This document shows, piece after piece, positions 59,996 to 64,000 of a stretch of DNA of 64,000 nucleotides (within the stretch, counting starts at the first letter, position 1; the number at the start of each line of letters is the position of its first letter). Location: assembly GCF_047501535.1 (NCBI RefSeq), contig NZ_JAZDRJ010000001.1:248001-312000 (forward strand), written 5' to 3'. The notes under the pieces were generated by a model. That model worked only from the letters and a program-made list of their open reading frames with translations. It searched no databases and was not told the DNA's origin. Made by a program: the position numbers and the translations under genes. The stretch is from Yanghanlia sp047501535 (GTDB lineage: Bacteria > Pseudomonadota > Gammaproteobacteria > Burkholderiales > Burkholderiaceae_B).

Positions 59996-60439
59996 TTAGT
60001 CGCCGTAGAGCTTCTGGCGCATTTCGCGCCGTTCTTGCGCTTCAAGGGACAGCGTGGCGGTGGGGCGAGCCAGCAACCGTGCGATGCCGATGGGTTCGCC
60101 AGTTTCTTCACACCAGCCATATTCGCCGGAATCAATGCTGGCGATGGCTTGTTGCACCTTCTTGAGCAACTTGCGCTCGCGGTCGCGGGTGCGAAGTTCG
60201 AGCGCGTGTTCTTCCTCGATGGTGGCGCGATCGGCCGGGTCGGGGACGAACTGCGTTTCACGCAGGTTCTCGGTGGTGGCCCCGGCGTTATTGAGGATTT
60301 CCTGCTCGAGTTCTTTCAGGCGATTGCGAAAGAAGGCAAGCTGGGCCGGATTCATGTAATCGGACTCCGGCATGGCCAGGAGCTCTTCTTCTGTCGGAAG
60401 TTGTTCCGAAGTCGCGGTGTTGGCTGTTTTGCTAACCAT
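59996..60439 (-). CDS. dksA: RNA polymerase-binding transcription factor DksA, cysteine-poor form
   Basis: A 147-residue DksA that enters the RNA polymerase secondary channel and works with ppGpp. The coiled-coil tip DPADRA (Asp67, Asp70) is intact. The zinc finger, four cysteines in E. coli, here reads CEET (Cys110, Thr113) and TLSLEAQ, leaving one Cys. Such Zn-independent DksA forms are known in Burkholderiales and in Pseudomonas DksA2. Its neighbour is a zinc-metabolism gene set, which fits use under zinc shortage, but it is probably the main DksA here. Confidence 0.94.
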   Translation of the reverse strand: MVSKTANTATSEQLPTEEELLAMPESDYMNPAQLAFFRNRLKELEQEILNNAGATTENLRETQFVPDPADRATIEEEHALELRTRDRERKLLKKVQQAIASIDSGEYGWCEETGEPIGIARLLARPTATLSLEAQERREMRQKLYGD

Positions 60440-60505
60440 GTTGCATCCTCTTTCTAGTATGAGTCAGGGAGCTGCGCGCGAATGGTTTTGTGCGCGAATG
60501 CAAGC

Positions 60506-61603
60506 TCAAACCAGACACTGTTCCAGGCCCTTCGTAAAAATCTCTTGGGGCAGTTTACGTCCTATGAATACCATTTTGGTATTAGGCTTTTCACCCGAAA
60601 GCCACGGTTTTCCGGGCTCGGCACCCATCATCATGTGAACGCCCTGGAACAGCATGCGGCGATTGAAGCCCTTGATGAAAAGAATGCCTTTGTAGCGCAG
60701 CAAGTCAGGCCCGTAAACCTGCACAATGCCGCCAAGGAATTCTTCCAGGCGTTCCGGGTCGAATGCCCGGTTGGATCGGAACACGAAAGCACCGATTTCG
60801 TCCTGGTGGGCCGGGTGGTGATGATGAGCGTGATCGTGGTGGCCGCAGTGTTCGCCGCATTCGCCATCATGGTCGTGATGGTGATGCGCGTGGGCTGCGT
60901 CCGGATGTTCTTCAGCAAGGAATTCTGGGTCGATATCCAGAATGGTGTTCAGGTTGAAGCCGCTGATGTCTAGCAGTTGCTTCAAGTCGGTTTCGCCGAA
61001 ATGCACGGGCGTGATCGGCGCGCGCGGATTGATGCGCAGCAGCCGGGCGCGCAGCGCCTGGTATTCGTCTTCGTTGACGAGATCCTTTTTGGAGACCAGG
61101 ATGCGATCTGCGAAACCCACTTGCTTCTGAGCTTCTTCCTGATTGTTCAGGCTGTCCATGCCGTGTTTGGCATCTACTACAGTGACGACGGCATCGAGCT
61201 TGTAGTAGTCGGCGATCTCGTCGTCCATGAAGAACGTTTGGCAGACAGGGCCGGGGTTGGCCATGCCGGTGGTTTCGATAATGACGCGTTCGAAATTCAG
61301 CTCGCCCGCCTGTCGGCGCTGACGTAGCTCGTTGAGCGTGCGCATGAGGTCGCCACGCACGGTGCAGCAGACGCAGCCGTTACTGAGCTCAACGATTTCT
61401 TCGTCGGTGTCTTGTACGAGCAGGTCGTTATCGATGCTCTCCGGGCCGAACTCATTTTCAATGACGGCAATGCGCTTACCGTGGTATTCGCTGAGTATGC
61501 GCTTTAACAGCGTCGTTTTTCCGGCGCCAAGAAAGCCGGTCAGTATGGTGACAGGCACCATATCCTGGAGGCGTGATTTTCCAGCGCGTTCGGCTTGGCT
61601 CAT
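60506..61603 (-). CDS. CobW/COG0523 family zinc-binding GTPase
   Basis: A 365-residue P-loop GTPase of the COG0523 group that delivers or stores zinc. Walker A is GFLGAGKTT (residues ~23-31), the metal motif CVCC is in LSNGCVCCTVRGDLMRTL, and Walker B/NKxD-type residues follow (SKKDL). A His-rich stretch around residues 235-270 (HAHHHHDHDGEC and HHDHAHHHHPAH) is suited to bind zinc. It lies 53 bases downstream of zur on the same strand, so Zur control and a role in zinc allocation in deficiency are plausible. Confidence 0.92.
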   Translation of the reverse strand: MSQAERAGKSRLQDMVPVTILTGFLGAGKTTLLKRILSEYHGKRIAVIENEFGPESIDNDLLVQDTDEEIVELSNGCVCCTVRGDLMRTLNELRQRRQAGELNFERVIIETTGMANPGPVCQTFFMDDEIADYYKLDAVVTVVDAKHGMDSLNNQEEAQKQVGFADRILVSKKDLVNEDEYQALRARLLRINPRAPITPVHFGETDLKQLLDISGFNLNTILDIDPEFLAEEHPDAAHAHHHHDHDGECGEHCGHHDHAHHHHPAHQDEIGAFVFRSNRAFDPERLEEFLGGIVQVYGPDLLRYKGILFIKGFNRRMLFQGVHMMMGAEPGKPWLSGEKPNTKMVFIGRKLPQEIFTKGLEQCLV

Positions 61604-61656
61604 GCTTGGTCTCTCAAGGTTTACCGGCCTGGGACCGGGTAAAATTTAGTCTGCGA

Positions 61657-62145
61657 TTACATCACAGAGGACGACTTAGGGCAAACATCTCCGCAGGCCC
61701 TGCAAAGTCCGCGTAACTCTGTTTCGTGGCCAGAGAGCCGAAAGCCGGCTCCGGCGACTTTGTCAGCCAGGCTTTGCGTCAGGGCAGGGTCGCTGAGCTC
61801 CGCCACGGAGCCGCAGCGGGTACAGACTACGAGCAGGTCGTGGGGGTCGCCCCCCACATCGTGGCACGCCGCCCAGGCATTGATGGCATCCAGACGATGC
61901 ACCAGGCCCTCTTCCACGAGAAAATCCAATGCCCGATAAACGGTGGGCGGTGCGGCGGCTGCTTGATCATCGCGAATCAGCTCAAGCAATTCGTATGCCT
62001 TGACGCTGCGCCCCTGTTGCAACAGGATTTCCAGCACGCGGCGCCGTATGGGCGTCAGGCGCCGGCCACGCGATTCGCATAAGGCGTGCGCGAGGTCCAG
62101 TTGTTTGGTTACCTGATCGGCTGCGCACGAGGATGGGGCGTTCAT
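61657..62145 (-). CDS. zur: zinc uptake regulator Zur (Fur family)
   Basis: A 162-residue Fur-family repressor. The winged helix is about residues 20-95 (RLTPIRRRVLEILLQQGRSV; PPTVYRALDFLVEEGLVHRL); the structural zinc site cysteines are CTRCGSV and LCRACGDVC. The ATG at 62145 has GAGGT upstream; the frame extends to 62343 but crosses the operator. It is divergent from znuC, with a Zur-type palindrome between, so it likely represses znuCB, itself and the CobW gene when zinc is sufficient. Confidence 0.92.
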   Translation of the reverse strand: MNAPSSCAADQVTKQLDLAHALCESRGRRLTPIRRRVLEILLQQGRSVKAYELLELIRDDQAAAAPPTVYRALDFLVEEGLVHRLDAINAWAACHDVGGDPHDLLVVCTRCGSVAELSDPALTQSLADKVAGAGFRLSGHETELRGLCRACGDVCPKSSSVM

Positions 62146-62176
62146 GATCGACCTCGGACTGTTCACTACCTGCGAG

Positions 62177-62188
62177 ATGTTATAACAT
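62177..62188. promoter_or_regulatory. Zur box between zur and znuC
   Basis: The perfect palindrome ATGTTATAACAT, flanked by GAG on the left and AACGAACTC on the right, resembles the proteobacterial Zur operator GAAATGTTATA...TATAACATTTC. It lies 32 bases upstream of zur and 112 bases upstream of the small ORF before znuC. Confidence 0.85.
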
Positions 62189-62299
62189 AACGAACTCTGA
62201 GGTTTCCCCTTTTCAGCCATGACACCCATCGTCCCGCTTTCCAATCCCCGTAGTACTGACAGGAGGGGGTCTCTCCTGCTTGCATCCTGTGGAGTACGC

Positions 62300-62368
62300 A
62301 TGGCTGTTGCGCTGGTGCCGGTGGCGCTGATCTGGTTGGGCACGGCGTGGGCCTTGGGATGGCTGTGA
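62300..62368 (+). CDS. 22-aa hydrophobic ORF coupled to znuC
   Basis: A short ORF, MAVALVPVALIWLGTAWALG followed by WL, with GGAG five bases before its ATG, and a stop TGA that overlaps the znuC ATG in TGATG. It would be a single-helix membrane peptide or a leader peptide that couples translation to znuC. The same frame has an earlier ATG at 62219 giving 49 residues. No homologue is known to me. Confidence 0.45.
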   Translation: MAVALVPVALIWLGTAWALGWL

Positions 62369-63108
62369 TGGCTGCTAGTTCAGCCGCTACTACGCCTGCC
62401 CCGGCTATTGAACTGGAAGAGGTCTGCCTGGGGTGGCGCGACAAAATGGCCGTAAGGGATTTGAGCGGCCGGTTCGACAAAGGTTCGCTCACCGCCGTGG
62501 TCGGCCCCAATGGGGCGGGGAAATCTACCTTGTTGCGGGGCATTATGGGTTGGGTCAGCCCGCAGGCGGGGCATATTCGCCTGGCAGGCGGGGGCGAGCA
62601 ATCTCCCGCCTTCATGCCGCAGCAGGGGGATTTTGATCGCAGCTTCCCCATTAACGCACGAGATTTCGTGGCCATGGGCGCCTGGCGTCGGGTCGGGCCG
62701 TGGCGTGGCTTTGGCGCCGCTGAACACGATCGGTTGGATGCGGCGCTACATGCGGTCGGACTGGCCGATTTCGGGCGTCGCCCCCTGGCTACCTTGTCTG
62801 GCGGGCAGTTGCAGCGAGCCTTGTTCGCCCGCCTGATGCTGCATGATGCCGATATCTATATGCTGGACGAGCCTTTTTCCGCGGTTGACCGAGCGACAAC
62901 AGAAGATCTCATGAGATTGTTGCTGGAATGGAATGGCAGCGGGAAAACCGTCATCGTGGTGCTGCACGACCTGGATCTTGTGCGCCGGCATTTTCCTCAG
63001 ACCTTGCTTTTGGCTGGCCAAGGCGTAGGTTGGGGGGAAACCGCCAAAGTGTTGACGCCTGAAAACCTTCACCTTGCGCGTCACCTCTGTGCAGGAGATT
63101 ATCTGTGA
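62368..63108 (+). CDS. znuC: zinc ABC transporter ATP-binding protein
   Basis: A 246-residue ABC ATPase of the ZnuC/MntB-type metal importers. Walker A GPNGAGKSTLLRGIMG, signature TLSGGQLQRALFARLMLHDA, Walker B DIYMLDEPFSAVDRATTEDL, switch His in VVLHDLDLVRRHFP. The ATG at 62368 overlaps the preceding small ORF; ATG 62359 and GTG 62347 are alternatives. It overlaps znuB by 4 bases. The zinc receptor ZnuA is not in the window and may follow znuB. Confidence 0.92.
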   Translation: MAASSAATTPAPAIELEEVCLGWRDKMAVRDLSGRFDKGSLTAVVGPNGAGKSTLLRGIMGWVSPQAGHIRLAGGGEQSPAFMPQQGDFDRSFPINARDFVAMGAWRRVGPWRGFGAAEHDRLDAALHAVGLADFGRRPLATLSGGQLQRALFARLMLHDADIYMLDEPFSAVDRATTEDLMRLLLEWNGSGKTVIVVLHDLDLVRRHFPQTLLLAGQGVGWGETAKVLTPENLHLARHLCAGDYL

Positions 63109-64000
63109 GCGTCATAGATATGCTGTATCTACCCTTTTGGGAGTTCGGCTTCATGCGCCGCGCGTTGGCCGGCTCTATGGCGCTGGCGCTGGCGGCCGGG
63201 CCTTTAGGGGTGTTTCTGATTCTGCGACGCATGAGTTTGATGGGCGACGCCATGGCGCATGCTATTTTGCCGGGCGTGGCAGTCGGGTTTCTGACAGCGG
63301 GCCTGTCGCTTACTGCCATGACCATCGGCGGCATGGTCACGGGTGTGGTTGTGGCGCTGTTGGCTGCCGCCGTGTCGCGCCTGACGCCGCAGCGGGAAGA
63401 TGCCAGCTTTGCCGCGTTTTATTTGGTGTCGCTCGGTGTGGGCGTGCTGTTGATCTCCTTGCGTGGCGGTAATACCGAGCTGATGCATGTGCTGTTCGGC
63501 ACCGTATTGGGCTTAGACGATAGCGCTTTGTTACTGGTGTCGGTCACATCAAGCATTACGCTGCTGGCCTTAGCCGCTATTTTCCGGCTTCTGGTGATTG
63601 AGTGTGTTGACCCATTGTTTTTGCGCAATGAGAGTCGCATGGGGCCGGTTGTGCATGGGGTGTTCCTATTGCTATTGGTCATGACGCTGGTGGCAGGCTT
63701 TCAGGTGCTGGGAACGCTGATGGTGGTCGGTATCATGATGCTGCCTGCCGCTTCTGCTCGTTTCTGGGCCGTTACGGCAATCGGCCAGATGGCTCTGGCC
63801 GCTCTGGGAGGAGTGGCGGCATCGTATGCAGGGCTGTTGTTTTCGTATTACGGCAATGTTCCGGCTTCACCGGCAATCATCTTGTCTGCCGGCGTTGTGT
63901 ATTTCATATCTGTTGTTTTCGGCGTGCAAGGGGGCTTATGGCAGGTAGCCCGACAAGCACGCGCCCGCAGCCTGCGGCTATCCCGAATTTCGGAGCAAGA
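63105..64000 (+). CDS. znuB: zinc ABC transporter permease (partial, runs off the window)
   Basis: A GTG at 63105, overlapping the znuC stop as GTGA, begins an open frame that continues to the last base without a stop, so 298 codons are visible and the C-terminus is missing. It encodes an ABC-3 family permease: LGVFLILRRMSLMGDAMAHA, FYLVSLGVGVLLISLRGG, LGTLMVVGIMMLPAASARFW and LLFSYYGNVPASPAIIL. With ZnuC it forms the zinc (or manganese) importer. Confidence 0.9.
   Translation, partial: MSVIDMLYLPFWEFGFMRRALAGSMALALAAGPLGVFLILRRMSLMGDAMAHAILPGVAVGFLTAGLSLTAMTIGGMVTGVVVALLAAAVSRLTPQREDASFAAFYLVSLGVGVLLISLRGGNTELMHVLFGTVLGLDDSALLLVSVTSSITLLALAAIFRLLVIECVDPLFLRNESRMGPVVHGVFLLLLVMTLVAGFQVLGTLMVVGIMMLPAASARFWAVTAIGQMALAALGGVAASYAGLLFSYYGNVPASPAIILSAGVVYFISVVFGVQGGLWQVARQARARSLRLSRISEQ

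Noticed and set aside
62145..62343. N-terminal extension of Zur to 62343
   Set aside because: It would translate across the Zur operator and has no Fur-family similarity.
1..64000. tRNA, rRNA, CRISPR, insertion sequence, prophage or riboswitch
   Set aside because: None recognised on reading both strands; the operons are continuous and core-like, though a covariance-model scan was not possible here.

Overview
The window looks like ordinary chromosome of a betaproteobacterium of the Burkholderiales, most likely family Alcaligenaceae (Bordetella/Pusillimonas-like). This is inferred from tripartite-tricarboxylate (Bug) and TAXI receptors, the Baf-type pantothenate kinase beside birA, the hslVU-dksA-cobW-zur block, the dacC-dat-ybeD-lipB-lipA block, and a Burkholderiales-type DksA with most zinc-finger cysteines missing. 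Coding is dense and moderately GC-rich. I see no tRNA, rRNA, insertion sequence, prophage or CRISPR array.

Layout. 0-11 kb: slyX, an MFS exporter, a LysR regulator, a Bug receptor, rmuC, a ZIP metal transporter, and a TAXI receptor with a fused 4TM/12TM TRAP permease and a pseudouridine synthase. 11-16.3 kb: rpoN (sigma-54), a 119-aa hydrophilic protein, an orphan sigma-54 activator, a family 2 glycosyltransferase and a 70-aa proline-rich protein. 16.3-27 kb: glutamate dehydrogenase, a Crp/Fnr regulator, and a divergent Liv-type ABC operon bracketed by two acyl-CoA ligases. 27-31.3 kb: a sulfur-trafficking operon (rhodanese, YeeE, and a 54-aa membrane protein found by reading the sequence) and an orphan amino-acid receptor. 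31.3-41 kb: HMG-CoA lyase, dprA/def/fmt, gamma-carbonic anhydrase, waaC/waaA, galU, coaX/birA. 42-51 kb: dacC-dat-ybeD-lipB-ech-lipA and the three-gene transhydrogenase. 51-57 kb: a NirV-like protein, a Dnr-like regulator and cytochrome c5, then N-formylglutamate amidohydrolase, an RpiR regulator and a class III aminotransferase. 57-64 kb: an FlhE-like protein, cobalamin adenosyltransferase, a CusF-like protein lacking metal ligands, hslVU with a sigma-32 promoter, dksA, a zinc GTPase, zur, a Zur box and znuCB (znuB runs off the end).

The most interesting region is 11.2-16.3 kb. Three separate sequences match the sigma-54 -24/-12 consensus with the exact 10-nt GG-to-GC spacing. They lie upstream of the 119-aa gene, the glycosyltransferase and the proline-rich gene. 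All three carry CGGCAC at -24, and they surround a gene for a sigma-54 activator next to rpoN itself. I infer a compact, self-contained sigma-54 regulon of unknown output, possibly an envelope or surface-glycan response. Other items worth a second look are the 54-aa protein with a C-terminal Cys in the sulfur operon, a 22-aa hydrophobic ORF coupled to znuC, a four-copy 14-bp tandem repeat at 30.75 kb, and the ligand-less CusF-like protein.

Starts were re-chosen wherever a Shine-Dalgarno sequence or family N-terminus argued for a site other than the longest reading frame. All functional assignments come from reading motifs by eye. No database search was run.
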